64,000 bases of DNA from Stenotrophomonas lactitubi (GCF_002803515.1 NZ_PHQX01000002.1:378019-442018); one strand, 5' to 3'. Shown: positions 8,275 through 18,374, counted from the stretch's first letter. Program-made: numbers and translations. Notes: generated by a model from the sequence alone, not told the origin.

Positions 8275-9180
8275 ATGTCGGCTCCCCCCGTTCCGTCTGC
8301 GGCTGCCCCCCGGGGTGGCCTTGTCGCGTTGGCGCTGCTGCTGGTCTACGTGGTCTGGGGCTCGACCTACCTGGGTATCGCCAAGGCCCTGCATGGCGGC
8401 GCGCTGCCGCTGACGATGGTCTCCGGCAGCCGGTTCATCATTGCCGGCGGCGTGATGTACCTGGCACTGCGCCTGTTCTGGAAGATGCCGCGGCCGAGCC
8501 TGCGGCAGTGGCGCAACCTGGCCATCATGGGCGTGACCATGCTGGTGCTGGGCAACGGCATGGTGGTGCTGGCCGAGCGCGAGGTGTCATCCGGCCTGGC
8601 CGCCACGGCGGTGGCCTCGGTGCCGCTGTGGATGGCGTTGTTCTCGGCCCTGCGTGGCCAGCACGCCAGCAAGGGTGAATGGCTGGGCATCGCCGTCGGC
8701 TTCGTCGGCGTGGTCTGGCTCAACGCGGGCAGCAGCCTGACTGCCTCGCCCACCGGGCTGGTGCTGCTGCTGATCGCACCGGTCGGGTGGGCGTTCGGCT
8801 CGGTGTGGGCACGCGGGCAGGACCTGCCGGGCCCGTTCATGACGGCCGCCGGGCAGATGATCTGCGGTGGTGTGCTGCTGGTGCTGATCGGCCTGGTCGT
8901 CGGCGAGCGCCCAACCACGCTGCCCGATACCGGTGGCCTGCTGGCGATGGCCTACCTGTGCGTGTTCGGTTCGATCGTGGCGTTCACCGCCTACGTCTGG
9001 CTGCTGCAGAACGTACGCCCGGCGCTGGCCGGCAGCTATGCCTACGTCAATCCGGTGATCGCGGTGCTGCTGGGTGCGGCGTTGAACGGCGAACGTTTCG
9101 GCTGGCGCGACTTCCTGGCCATGGCAGTGATACTTCTGGGTGTGGTGGTACTGACGATGGCAAGGACACGCAAGCGATGA
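8275..9180 (+). CDS. yedA: EamA-family drug/metabolite exporter YedA
   Basis: 301 residues with ten hydrophobic spans in two EamA repeats. Motifs typical of YedA are present: YVVWGSTYLGIAKAL in span 1, PLTMVSGSRFIIAGG, GNGMVVLAEREVSSG, and SYAYVNPVIAVLLG in the second repeat. These transporters export small metabolites or drugs across the inner membrane. The gene ends with ATGA shared with rarD, so the two EamA transporters are translationally coupled. Confidence 0.92.
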   Translation: MSAPPVPSAAAPRGGLVALALLLVYVVWGSTYLGIAKALHGGALPLTMVSGSRFIIAGGVMYLALRLFWKMPRPSLRQWRNLAIMGVTMLVLGNGMVVLAEREVSSGLAATAVASVPLWMALFSALRGQHASKGEWLGIAVGFVGVVWLNAGSSLTASPTGLVLLLIAPVGWAFGSVWARGQDLPGPFMTAAGQMICGGVLLVLIGLVVGERPTTLPDTGGLLAMAYLCVFGSIVAFTAYVWLLQNVRPALAGSYAYVNPVIAVLLGAALNGERFGWRDFLAMAVILLGVVVLTMARTRKR

Positions 9181-10076
9181 GCATGGACGAGAAAGAACAA
9201 CGCCGCGGCCTGCTGGTCACCGCGTCCACCTTCGTGCTGTGGGGGCTGGTGCCGGTCTACTGGCACCTGCTGAACGAGGTGCCGTCGTTCCAGATCATCG
9301 CCCACCGCATCATCTGGAGCACGGTGCTGGTGGTGGCCTGGCTGCTGATCGCCTCGCGGCTGGGCTGGTGGAAGAAGATCGCCGCGCAACCGCGCGCGCT
9401 GCCGATCCTGGCGGTATCGAGCCTGACCATCGCCTTCAACTGGGGCCTGTACATCTGGGCGGTCAACGCCGGTCACGTGATCGAGACCAGCCTGGGTTAC
9501 TTCATCAACCCGCTGGTGAACGTGCTGCTGGGCGTGCTGGTGCTGAAAGAGCGCCTGCGCCGCGTGCAGTGGGTGGCGGTGGCCATCGCTGCGGTGGGCG
9601 TGGCCTGGTTGACCATCGATGCGGGTACGCCGCCGTGGATCGCGCTGGGCCTGGCCTGCTCGTTCGGCCTGTACGGCCTGCTGCGCAAGCTGGTGTCAGT
9701 CGATCCGGTGGCGGGGCTGGGGGTGGAAAGCCTGTATCTGTTCCTGCCGGCGCTGGGCTTTGCGCTGTGGGCCGAGAACGGCCATGGCGGCGGCTTCTTC
9801 GGTGGCTGGGGCTGGGGCAACGATCTGCTGTTGATCTTCGGTGGCGTGGTCACGGCGGTGCCGCTGATCGGTTTCGCCTACGGGGTGAAGCGGATTCCGC
9901 TGTCGCTGGTTGGCATCCTGCAGTACATCGCACCGAGCCTGCAGCTGCTGCTGGGCGTGTTCTTCTTCCACGAGGCCTTCGACACCGGCAAGGCGATTGG
10001 TTTTGCGGCGATCTGGGCCGGGTTGATCCTGTTCGTCGCAGACAACGTGCGTGCGATGCGCGCCGCCAAGCGGTAG
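9177..10076 (+). CDS. rarD: EamA-family transporter RarD
   Basis: 299 residues with ten membrane spans. The RarD hallmarks are clear: LWGLVPVYWHLLNEVPSFQ, IIAHRIIWS, FNWGLYIWAVNAGHVIETSLGY and FINPLVNVLLGVLVLKERL. RarD proteins are named from a chloramphenicol-sensitivity phenotype; the transported substrate is not established. The start ATG overlaps the yedA stop by four bases. It is followed within three bases by a SMAG unit. Confidence 0.94.
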   Translation: MSMDEKEQRRGLLVTASTFVLWGLVPVYWHLLNEVPSFQIIAHRIIWSTVLVVAWLLIASRLGWWKKIAAQPRALPILAVSSLTIAFNWGLYIWAVNAGHVIETSLGYFINPLVNVLLGVLVLKERLRRVQWVAVAIAAVGVAWLTIDAGTPPWIALGLACSFGLYGLLRKLVSVDPVAGLGVESLYLFLPALGFALWAENGHGGGFFGGWGWGNDLLLIFGGVVTAVPLIGFAYGVKRIPLSLVGILQYIAPSLQLLLGVFFFHEAFDTGKAIGFAAIWAGLILFVADNVRAMRAAKR

Positions 10077-10078
10077 CG

Positions 10079-10101
10079 GTAGCGCCGGGCCATGCCCGGC
10101 G
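10079..10101 (+). repeat. SMAG unit, GCCGGGCCATGCCCGGC subtype
   Basis: A GTAG head followed by CGCCGGGCCATGCCCGGCG, a perfect short palindrome, immediately after the rarD stop codon. Confidence 0.8.
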
Positions 10102-10147
10102 AACCTATGGGTCAGAGCCCTTCGCGGAGCGAAGGGGTCCGACCCCG

Positions 10148-10182
10148 CAAAAAAAGAACGGCGCCCCGAGGGGCGCCGTTCT
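10148..10182 (-). terminator. Strong intrinsic terminator of the TonB receptor gene
   Basis: On the minus strand AGAACGGCGCCCC pairs with GGGGCGCCGTTCT around a two-base loop and is followed by a seven-base T run. It lies 54 bases after the receptor stop codon. It could also act on read-through from rarD. Confidence 0.92.
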
Positions 10183-10236
10183 GCTTCCATCCACGGCCAG
10201 GAGAGAGTTGGCCGGGGCGGGAACGCGGTTGCAGGC

Positions 10237-13095
10237 TTAGAAGCGCTGCTGGTACTTCATGTACATGAAACGACCGATATCGAAGCCACCGTAGTAGGTG
10301 AAGCTGCTGTTCGGCTGGCTGTACATGATCGGACCCTGGTGGTCGAACACGTTGTTCAGGCCCAGCGACACGGTGCCATCCCACGGCAGGCTGTAACGCA
10401 CCTGCAGGTCGTGGAAGGTGTTGGAACCCACCTTGCGGCTCGGCTGTGCATCGGTATACGGCGAAACGAAGTCGGCCATGTTGCAGTCCGGGCCACCGCC
10501 CAGATCGTACGAGCAGGCTTCCTTCATGCCCGAGTAATAACGGGCGGTCCAGCCGATGCCCAGGTTGCCGTACTGCCAATCCAGGTTGACGGTCGAACGC
10601 ACGCGGAAGTCACCCGCCCAGCCCACGCGCTGCTCCACCGGGGTGGTGGCGGCGCTGTCGTTGCGCTGCTCCAGGTAGTCGGTGTAGGTGGTGTTCCAGT
10701 TGATGGCGAACTTGCCGTACGCGGTTTCCGGCAGGCGGTAACGCACGCCGATGTCATAGCCGGCGGTTTCGCGGTAGCCGGCGTTGACCAGCGAGCGATC
10801 CAGCGCCGAGACCTGGCCACGGGTGGCCGCAGCGGTGGAACGGGTGAAGCGACCGCAGGCCGAATCCACGCCCTGCACGTAGCACTGGTTGAGGATGTCG
10901 GTGGCCGACTCGCCGACGATGGCGTTGTCGATGCGGATCTTCCACCAGTCCAGGCTGACGTCCAGGCCCTGCACGAATTCCGGGCTGTAGACCAGGCCGA
11001 CGGTCCAGGTCTTGGCGGTTTCCGGCTTCAGTTCCGGGTTGGAACCTGAGTTGAAATCGGAGGTGGCCTGCTGGCCCGGGCGGTTGGCAAGGTTACCGTC
11101 CGAACCGGTCTGCTGACGGAAGTTGGCGGGCACGTTCAGCGCCTGGCAGCGTGCTGCCACGGTCGGGCTGCTGGCGGCGATGCCGAACTTCGTATCGCAC
11201 GGGTCGGTGAACGAATCGCGGCTGGAAACCGCGCCGCCGTAGAGATCGTCCACGGTGGGTGCACGGAAGCCGGTGCCGTAGGTGGCGCGCACCAGCAGGC
11301 TGTCGATCGGCTTCCACTTCAGGCCGAACTTGCTGTTGGTGGTCGAACCGAAGGTGTTGTAGTCGGTGTAGCGACCGGCCAGGTCCAGCGACAGCTCGCG
11401 GGCGAAGGCCATGTCGGCCAGCAGCGGCACCTGCATTTCCAGGTAGACCTCGTTGAGCGAGTAATCGCCACGGGTCGGCTGGCCGGTGGTACCGGCGATC
11501 TGGCCCTTCTGCACCATCAGGTCCGGGGTGTAGCTGGCTTCTTCGCTGCGGTGCTCGAAGCCCATCGCACCCATGATGTCACCGGCCGGCAGGGTGAACA
11601 GCGAGCCGGAGATGTTGGCGCTGGCGACCTTGGTGGTGCTGCGCATCTTGTCGACGAAGCGGGTGAACAGGTAGTCCTGCACGTCCTGGTTGCCCAGCGA
11701 GCCCGGGCCGGTGTAGCCCATCGGTGCAGCGGGATTCCACGGCACGCAGCCGGCGATCACCGCACCCGGCGTACCGCAGCGGGCAACGCCGCCGTCCATG
11801 AAGGACGGGCCGACGGCCAGGTTGACGTGCGGCTGGTACATGCTGCCGGTGCCAACGCGCTCGCCTTCATTGCGGTTGTACATGTAGCTGACGTTCCAGT
11901 CCCAGTAACGCGAACCGGTTTCGAAGCTGCCTTCCAGGCCGAGGCTGGCACGCTTGGTTTCCAGCGTGTTCTCGGTACCGCGCGGCAGCTCTTCGGTGCG
12001 GTGCGAGAACAGCACGTCCTGGCCCCACTTGTTGAAGGTGCTGTCCTTGGACAGGGCAGCGCGGGTGCCGTTGCGCGACTGCGCAGCCGAGACCGAGTAC
12101 GGGTAGCCGGCCAGGTGCTTGGTCGACTCGCGCTTGCTGTACAGCGCGTCGGCGACGATGCGCAGGTTGTCGGTGATCGAGAAGCCGCCGTTGGCGAACA
12201 CCGAGGTGCGCTCCAGGCCGCTCAGCAGGCTCATGTTGGTCTTGGCGTTGGCGCCGTCGGCCGGGTTCGGCGTGTGGAAGTTGCCGGCGCTGCTTGGGTC
12301 GCCGCCCGGGCCGACGGTCAGCGGCTTGCCACCGACGGTGACGGTGCCCCACTGGGTGGTCGGGCTCAGCGCGTCGACGTCGTCGGCGTGGCGCGGGCCG
12401 CCCGGATAGCGGCTGAACTCGCGCGCATCGCCGAGGATCTCGTCTTCCTTGGTGCGCTCGGCGCCGACGCTGAACCAGCCGCGGTCGAAGGTCTTGCCGA
12501 AGGTGGCGCTGTAGGAGCGCTTCTGGCCGTCGCCTTCACCGTACTGGCCGACATAGACGCTGGCTTCGCCACCGTCGAAGTTCTTGCGGGTGATGATGTT
12601 GACCACGCCGGCGATGGCGTCCGAGCCGTACAGCGCCGAAGCGCCGTCGGTCAGCACTTCCACGCGCTCGACGATGGCGGACGGAATCGAGGCCAGGTCG
12701 GAATAGCCGCCGGCGCTGACGCCCATGCGGCGGCCGTCGATCAGCACCAGGCTGCGTTCCGGGCCGAGGTTGCGCAGGCTGACATACATGCCGCCGAAAT
12801 CGCGCGAGGAGCTCAGCGAGGACGAACGGCTCAGGCTCGGTGCACCGGCTGCCGTGACGTCCTGCAGGATGTCGGCGACGTTGACGTAGCCCTTCTTCTC
12901 GATGTCGGCGCGGTTGATTGCCACCACCGGCTGCGCGGTCTCGACACTGGCCTGGCGGATGCGCGAGCCGGTGATCTCGATGCGGTCGAGGTTGGTGGGG
13001 GTATCGCCGGCTTCCTGTGCGAAGGCGGGCGTGGTGCAGCTGGCGGCCAGCGCGATGACGATCGCGTTGCGCAGCGGGGTGGTCTTCAGGGACAT
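10237..13095 (-). CDS. TonB-dependent outer-membrane receptor
   Basis: The 952-residue product starts with a signal peptide cleaved near residue 26 (TTPAFA|QEAG). A plug domain follows (about 40-170) with the TonB-box-like IEITGSR, VADILQDV, RNLGPERSLVLIDGRRMG and VLTDGASALYGSDAIAGVVNII, then a long beta-barrel ending in the aromatic C-terminus YMKYQQRF. It belongs to the large xanthomonad/Caulobacter-type receptor group that imports organic nutrients, peptides or siderophores; the ligand cannot be assigned. The ATG at 13095 is favoured over one 30 bases upstream because it gives a standard signal peptide. No TonB, regulator or catabolic genes are adjacent. Confidence 0.95.
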   Translation of the reverse strand: MSLKTTPLRNAIVIALAASCTTPAFAQEAGDTPTNLDRIEITGSRIRQASVETAQPVVAINRADIEKKGYVNVADILQDVTAAGAPSLSRSSSLSSSRDFGGMYVSLRNLGPERSLVLIDGRRMGVSAGGYSDLASIPSAIVERVEVLTDGASALYGSDAIAGVVNIITRKNFDGGEASVYVGQYGEGDGQKRSYSATFGKTFDRGWFSVGAERTKEDEILGDAREFSRYPGGPRHADDVDALSPTTQWGTVTVGGKPLTVGPGGDPSSAGNFHTPNPADGANAKTNMSLLSGLERTSVFANGGFSITDNLRIVADALYSKRESTKHLAGYPYSVSAAQSRNGTRAALSKDSTFNKWGQDVLFSHRTEELPRGTENTLETKRASLGLEGSFETGSRYWDWNVSYMYNRNEGERVGTGSMYQPHVNLAVGPSFMDGGVARCGTPGAVIAGCVPWNPAAPMGYTGPGSLGNQDVQDYLFTRFVDKMRSTTKVASANISGSLFTLPAGDIMGAMGFEHRSEEASYTPDLMVQKGQIAGTTGQPTRGDYSLNEVYLEMQVPLLADMAFARELSLDLAGRYTDYNTFGSTTNSKFGLKWKPIDSLLVRATYGTGFRAPTVDDLYGGAVSSRDSFTDPCDTKFGIAASSPTVAARCQALNVPANFRQQTGSDGNLANRPGQQATSDFNSGSNPELKPETAKTWTVGLVYSPEFVQGLDVSLDWWKIRIDNAIVGESATDILNQCYVQGVDSACGRFTRSTAAATRGQVSALDRSLVNAGYRETAGYDIGVRYRLPETAYGKFAINWNTTYTDYLEQRNDSAATTPVEQRVGWAGDFRVRSTVNLDWQYGNLGIGWTARYYSGMKEACSYDLGGGPDCNMADFVSPYTDAQPSRKVGSNTFHDLQVRYSLPWDGTVSLGLNNVFDHQGPIMYSQPNSSFTYYGGFDIGRFMYMKYQQRF

Positions 13096-13360
13096 CCGTG
13101 AAATCTCGTGTTTCAGAAAAAACATGCGTCCGTTCTATGGACGCGTGGGGTGCTGCAAACCAACGTGGGGGCCGGATTCTAGAGTGTTTTCATTGGTAAC
13201 TGTTTGTCCGCGCGCGCTGTAACGCCGCGAAAATGAATCGCAACCAACAATCCACAGGTGCACTGTGCGCAACGTCACGCGCGTTGTGTCTGCGATGGGC
13301 AGAGGCATCGATAGCGGCGGTGTTCGCGCAATCTGTAGCGATGCGAGTGCGCATGCATCC

Positions 13361-13587
13361 ATCCACGCATGGCGTGGATCTACTGGATCCCGCACGCGCC
13401 ACATCGGTAGATCCACGCCATGCGTGGATGGCCCCACAGTAGATCCACGCCATGCGTGGATAGCCGCACAGTAGATCCACGCCATGCGTGGATAGCCGCA
13501 CAGTAGATCCACGCCATGCGTGGATAGCCCGCAGTAGATCCACGCCATGCGTGGATAGCCCGCAGTAGATCCACGCCATGCGTGGAT
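13361..13587. repeat. Seven-copy SMAG array (one inverted, six tandem)
   Basis: An inverted 23-bp unit at 13361-13383 is followed by six identical direct units starting at 13407, 13439, 13471, 13503, 13534 and 13565 (period 32, 32, 32, 31, 31). Each reads GTAGATCCACGCCATGCGTG plus GAT, with 8-9-base linkers such as AGCCGCACA. The array fills most of the 565-base gap between the TonB receptor and the ABC operon; the rest (13096-13360) holds the receptor 5-prime region. Confidence 0.95.
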
Positions 13588-13597
13588 GGCGCGCAAA

Positions 13598-13627
13598 CAA
13601 AAAGGGACGGAGCCTTCGCTCCGTCCC
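13598..13627 (-). terminator. Intrinsic terminator of the MacAB-like operon
   Basis: On the minus strand GGGACGGAG pairs with CTCCGTCCC around a six-base loop and is followed by TTTTTG. It lies about 35 bases after the last permease gene. Confidence 0.88.
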
Positions 13628-13660
13628 CTGCGCAACGCTCATTCAATCAATGCCTGGTGC

Positions 13661-14977
13661 TCAGGTCTCGCGCAGCGCCGTGGTGATCGGCAGCCGTGCC
13701 GCGCGCAGCGCCGGGAACAATCCGCCCACCAGGCCGATACCCAGCGCCCACTTCAGTCCACTCCACAGCAGTTCCGGCGATACATGGAACTTGAACACCA
13801 CCGCGCTGAAGTTGCTGCCGATGGTGGACACGCTGTAGCCGTTGAACAGCAGCCACGCCACCGCACACCCCAGCAGGCCACCGAGCAGGGCCAGCAGCAT
13901 GGTTTCCAGCATCACCGCAGTCACCACCGGCAGGCCACGAAAGCCGATCGCACGCATCGTGGCGATCTCTCTCGCGCGCGTGGCCACGGCGGCATACATG
14001 GTGTTGAGCGCGCCGAACACCGCACCCACTGCCATGATGGTGCCGATCACCTTGCCGAGAATATCGATCAGCTTGGTCAGCCCGCCACCCTGCTTGCTGT
14101 AGTAGACGCGGGTGGTTTCCACGTCCAGCTTCAGGCGCGGATCGGCGGCGACGGCGGCCTTGAACTGCTCGAAGCCGGCCTTGCCATCGGTGCGCACGCT
14201 GATCGACTGCCAGGCACTGCGCTGGTAGGTGGTGGCCAGCGTGTCGGCGTCGGTCCACAGTTCCGAATCATGCGCATCGCCGGTAGCGAACACGCCCACC
14301 ACCGTCCAGGTCTGGTTGCCCAGGGTGAGCGTCTTGCCAACGTCCATGTCGCGGAACTGGCTCTTCGCGCCCTGGCCGACCACGATCTCGCGCAGGCCGG
14401 CGGCGAACCGGCGGCCTTCGACGATCTTGACCTTGTCATGCACGGCCCACGCCTGCGGGCCGACGCCGCGGAATTGCGCGTTGACGTCGGTACCATCGGC
14501 CTTGGACACCAGGTTGACCACCTGCGACAGCTCCGGCGACAGCAGCGGCCGTCCCTGCGCATCGCGGGTGATGCCGGGCAGGGTGGACAGCGTAGGGACC
14601 TGTTCGCGGGTGATGACCGAGTTGGTCTCGGCCTGCGAACCGCCGCGCAGCACGATCGCGGTGGTGTCATCGCCGGTGTTGTTGAGCGTGGCCTGGAAGC
14701 CTTCACCCATCGCCAGCATCGCCACCAGCACGCCGACCACGCCGGCGATGCCGACCACGATCACCGAGGACGCACCCCAGCGTTGCGGCAGGCTGGCAAT
14801 GCCGATGCGGGTGGCGGCCAGCGCCAGCCGTCCACTGCGGGTGAGCGCCAGCCACAACCCCACCAGCACCGCGATGGCCAGCACGCCGATCCACGGCAGG
14901 CCGATCCACACGGCCAGGCCGACGGCCAGCAACAGCACGGTCACCGCGTTTCCCAGCCACTTCTTGAGCTTGTTCAT
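13661..14977 (-). CDS. ABC transporter permease, MacB/FtsX-type
   Basis: 438 residues. Two N-terminal hydrophobic spans (about 9-48) precede an FtsX-type core: a span near 70-92 ending in LAMGEGFQATL, a large periplasmic MacB-like domain (about 95-300), then three C-terminal spans with IMAVGAVFGALNTMYAAVATRAREIATMRAIGF. It is the last gene of a four-gene minus-strand operon, 13 bases after the second permease. With its partner, ATPase and adaptor it would form a tripartite-type mechanotransmission exporter. Substrate unknown. The two extra N-terminal spans distinguish it from its neighbour. Confidence 0.9.
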   Translation of the reverse strand: MNKLKKWLGNAVTVLLLAVGLAVWIGLPWIGVLAIAVLVGLWLALTRSGRLALAATRIGIASLPQRWGASSVIVVGIAGVVGVLVAMLAMGEGFQATLNNTGDDTTAIVLRGGSQAETNSVITREQVPTLSTLPGITRDAQGRPLLSPELSQVVNLVSKADGTDVNAQFRGVGPQAWAVHDKVKIVEGRRFAAGLREIVVGQGAKSQFRDMDVGKTLTLGNQTWTVVGVFATGDAHDSELWTDADTLATTYQRSAWQSISVRTDGKAGFEQFKAAVAADPRLKLDVETTRVYYSKQGGGLTKLIDILGKVIGTIMAVGAVFGALNTMYAAVATRAREIATMRAIGFRGLPVVTAVMLETMLLALLGGLLGCAVAWLLFNGYSVSTIGSNFSAVVFKFHVSPELLWSGLKWALGIGLVGGLFPALRAARLPITTALRET

Positions 14978-14990
14978 GTCGGTGTCCTCT

Positions 14991-16148
14991 TCAGCGGCCG
15001 GCGAGCGCGTCGACGATCTTCAGGCGCTTGGCACGCAGTGCAGGCAGCAGCCCGACCACGATGCCGATCACCACGATCAGGACGATGCCCACCAGCCAGG
15101 TCGGCGTCGGTACGTGCGGCGGCAGCATGCCCATGCTCTTCGGGCTGATGGCCGGCAGGATCAGCGCCGCCAGGCCCATGCCGAGCAGTCCACCGAGGCC
15201 GATCAGCAGCACCGATTCGACCATCACCAGGGTCAGCACCGTGCTGTCCTTGAAGCCCAGCGTCTTCAGTGTCGCCAGTTCCGGAACGCGCTCGCGCACC
15301 GCCTGCGCCATGGTGTTGCCGGTCAACAGCAGCAGTGTGAAGAACACCGCACCCATGATCGAGGTGACGATCATGCCGATGTCGGCGAACTGCTTGACGA
15401 ACGCCTGCTGGAACGCCGACTCGGTCTGGGTCTTGGTTTCGTGGTCGGAGTTGGCCGAGATCGCATCGATGGCCTGCGCCACCCGCGAAGACTGATCCGG
15501 GTTGTCCAGCGTCACCGTGTACCAGCTCACCTGGTTCTTGATGTAGTCGTTGGACTCATCGAAGTATTTCCAGTTCATCATCAACTGGCGTTCTTCGTTG
15601 GCTGCCAACGCGCGATCCTTCGAGCGGTAGATGCCCTTCAGTTCCAGCGGCCAGTCGTTGCTGCCGCCGCGCGGGAAGATGGTGGCCTGCAGCGGGATGG
15701 TGTCGCCGACCTTCCAGCCGAACTGCTTGGCCAGCGTCTCGCCGACGATCGCGCCGGTGCGGGTCTGCTGCCAGTCCTGCAGCTGCGCCGGATCGATCTG
15801 CAGTTCGCGGTAGACATCGAAGTAGTTCGGCGCCACCGAGAAGTTGGGGAAGAAGTTCTTCGGGTCCTGGTAGATGCCGCCGAACCACATGCCGTAGGTG
15901 ACATCGCGCACGCCGCTGACCTGGCGGATCTGCGTTTCCAGGCGGATCGGCAGCGATTGGGTGATCGACAAGCGCGAGGCTGTCACCAACCGGTTGGCGC
16001 CTTCCACACTGCCGCCGGAAGAGAACGCCACGCGTACCGAGTCGAGCATGCCGAACAGCAGGAACGCGGCCACCACCGACAACAGGGTCAACAGGGTGCG
16101 GGTGCGGCTGCGGAACAGCTGCGCCCAGACCAACGAGAAGTATTTCAT
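14991..16148 (-). CDS. ABC transporter permease, MacB/FtsX-type
   Basis: 385 residues with one N-terminal span (FRSRTRTLLTLLSVVAAFLLFG), a periplasmic MacB-like domain (about 45-265), and three C-terminal spans with the FtsX-family motif VRERVPELATLKTLGFKDSTVLTLVMVES. It is spaced 13-14 bases from the genes on both sides. Two different permeases in one operon suggest a heterodimeric membrane unit, rather than the MacB homodimer in which ATPase and permease are fused. Confidence 0.92.
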   Translation of the reverse strand: MKYFSLVWAQLFRSRTRTLLTLLSVVAAFLLFGMLDSVRVAFSSGGSVEGANRLVTASRLSITQSLPIRLETQIRQVSGVRDVTYGMWFGGIYQDPKNFFPNFSVAPNYFDVYRELQIDPAQLQDWQQTRTGAIVGETLAKQFGWKVGDTIPLQATIFPRGGSNDWPLELKGIYRSKDRALAANEERQLMMNWKYFDESNDYIKNQVSWYTVTLDNPDQSSRVAQAIDAISANSDHETKTQTESAFQQAFVKQFADIGMIVTSIMGAVFFTLLLLTGNTMAQAVRERVPELATLKTLGFKDSTVLTLVMVESVLLIGLGGLLGMGLAALILPAISPKSMGMLPPHVPTPTWLVGIVLIVVIGIVVGLLPALRAKRLKIVDALAGR

Positions 16149-16162
16149 CGCTGTGGCCTCCG

Positions 16163-16852
<690 letters not shown>

Positions 16853-16954
16853 GGGTGGTTCTCCACGAAAGGCGGGAAACGGGGAAGCGCACCGGCGGAG
16901 GCCGCGGGCGTGCGTCGAGCGGTATTGCCGGCGGCGCCCGTCGGCGCCAGGCCG

Positions 16955-18202
16955 TTACTGCGCTTGTTTCTGTTGCACCTTGGCGCCATCGCGCAGGGTG
17001 TCCGGCGGGTTGACCACCACTGACTCTCCCGCGCTCACGCCCTTGAGGATCTGGCGGTCCTTGCCCATCGCTTGGCCGGCTTCGACCGTGCGCTGCTGGA
17101 CGCGGTTCTCGTCGCCCAGCACGAAGGCCACCGACGCGCCCTCGCGCTGGACCACGGCACCGCCCGGCACGCGAACACCCTGCGGCTTGGTCGCCGCCTG
17201 TGGCTGCGCCTGTTCCAGGAAGCTGACCCGCACGCCCATCTCCGGCACGATGCGCGGGTCTTTCACTTTCAGTGCCACCCGCACCTTCACCGTGGCCTTG
17301 CCGCGATCAGCGGTGGGAATGATGGCGATCACCTCGGCCGGGATCTTCCAGTCCGGGTACGCGTTGAGCGTGGCTTCCACCGGCATCTTCGGTTGCACGC
17401 GGCCGATGAAGGCTTCACCGACCTCGACTTCGATCTCCAGCGATTCCATGTCGACGATGGTGCCGATGCCGGTACGGGTGAAGCCACCGCCGGCCGACAG
17501 CGGCGAGACGATCTCACCGGGCTGCGCGGCCTTGGCGGTGACCACGCCGGAGAACGGCGCGCGTACGATGTTGTTGTCCACGCCGAGGTCGGCGATGGAC
17601 AGCTGGTCGTTGGCAACCTTGACGTTGCGTCGTGCGGTTTCCAGCTGCGCACGCAGGCTGTCACGTTGGGCCACAGCCTGGTCGTACTGTGAGCGCGAGA
17701 CCAGCTGCTGGCCGACCAGTGCCTGCAGGCGGCTGGCCTCGGCGGCGGCCTGCTTCTGCTGGGCTTCCAGGCCGGCCACCTGGCTGCGCGCGGACTGCAG
17801 CTGCGAGGCATACAGGCTGCGCTGCGCGTCGGCATCGATCGGGTCCAGGGTGGCCATGATCTGCCCCTGTTCCACCCGCATGCCTTCTTCGATCATCACC
17901 TCGCGCACCTTGCCGGTGATCTTGGCCGACACCGTGGCCATGCGCCGGGCGACAACGTAGCCGCTGGCATCGAGTACCGAGCTGCTGGCGCTGCCCTGCT
18001 GGATGGCCACGGCCGGCGCGGTGTCCACTTCCACGGTGGGCGCGCGGCCGAACAGTGCGAACGCACCGCCGGCCAGCAGCACGATGATCACGACCACGGC
18101 GATCCACAGCCAGCGGCGGCCACCACTGCCGCCACTGGAGGCCGGCGGCGGCGATTTGCGGTCAATACGGAGTTCCTTCAACAGCTCGGCAGAAGCGTTC
18201 AT
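16955..18202 (-). CDS. Periplasmic adaptor subunit (MacA/HlyD family)
   Basis: 415 residues. A cytoplasmic N-terminus with a Pro/Gly-rich stretch leads to one membrane span (WLWIAVVVIIVLLAGGAFALF, about 33-53). Next come the lipoyl/barrel-sandwich halves (SGYVVARRMATVSAKITGKV; NIVRAPFSGVVTAKAAQPGE), an alpha-hairpin coiled coil (about 125-200, rich in Gln/Ala/Arg) and a beta-barrel with membrane-proximal domain. It bridges the inner-membrane ABC unit to an outer-membrane channel, which is not encoded here. The ATG at 18202 has a GGA just upstream; 18211 is an alternative. It is the first gene of the operon. Confidence 0.92.
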   Translation of the reverse strand: MNASAELLKELRIDRKSPPPASSGGSGGRRWLWIAVVVIIVLLAGGAFALFGRAPTVEVDTAPAVAIQQGSASSSVLDASGYVVARRMATVSAKITGKVREVMIEEGMRVEQGQIMATLDPIDADAQRSLYASQLQSARSQVAGLEAQQKQAAAEASRLQALVGQQLVSRSQYDQAVAQRDSLRAQLETARRNVKVANDQLSIADLGVDNNIVRAPFSGVVTAKAAQPGEIVSPLSAGGGFTRTGIGTIVDMESLEIEVEVGEAFIGRVQPKMPVEATLNAYPDWKIPAEVIAIIPTADRGKATVKVRVALKVKDPRIVPEMGVRVSFLEQAQPQAATKPQGVRVPGGAVVQREGASVAFVLGDENRVQQRTVEAGQAMGKDRQILKGVSAGESVVVNPPDTLRDGAKVQQKQAQ

Positions 18203-18311
18203 TCGTTCCATCACAGGCGTTCGGGCGGGTGTGACCGGAAGGGCAGGCAGCGGCGGTTCCGGCGGTGGAGCGTGCGGCACAGCATGAAGGCAGGTGCATC
18301 GGCGATGGCAG

Positions 18312-18334
18312 TGACAGCTGTCATCCGATGTCAT
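18312..18334. promoter_or_regulatory. Palindrome and direct repeat in the divergent ABC intergenic region
   Basis: A perfect 12-base palindrome TGACAGCTGTCA (18312-18323) overlaps a TGTCAT direct repeat with 10-base period (18319 and 18329). It lies in the 172-base region between the divergent adaptor and ABC-2 ATPase genes, about 40-60 bases before the latter. This is a plausible operator for the linked DesR-type regulator; binding is inference only. Confidence 0.4.
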
Positions 18335-18374
18335 TGACGGCGGCAACTGCGAAATGTGACCACGGCGGCACAGG

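Noticed and set aside
13361..13587. CRISPR array
   Set aside because: The repeats are palindromic GTAG-headed SMAG units, the gaps are only 8-9 bases and near identical, one unit is inverted, and no cas genes are present.
13135..13646. Several small open frames with repeated RGSTxxGxPRMAWIY-like sequence
   Set aside because: They are translations of the SMAG array in different frames, with no ribosome-binding sites.
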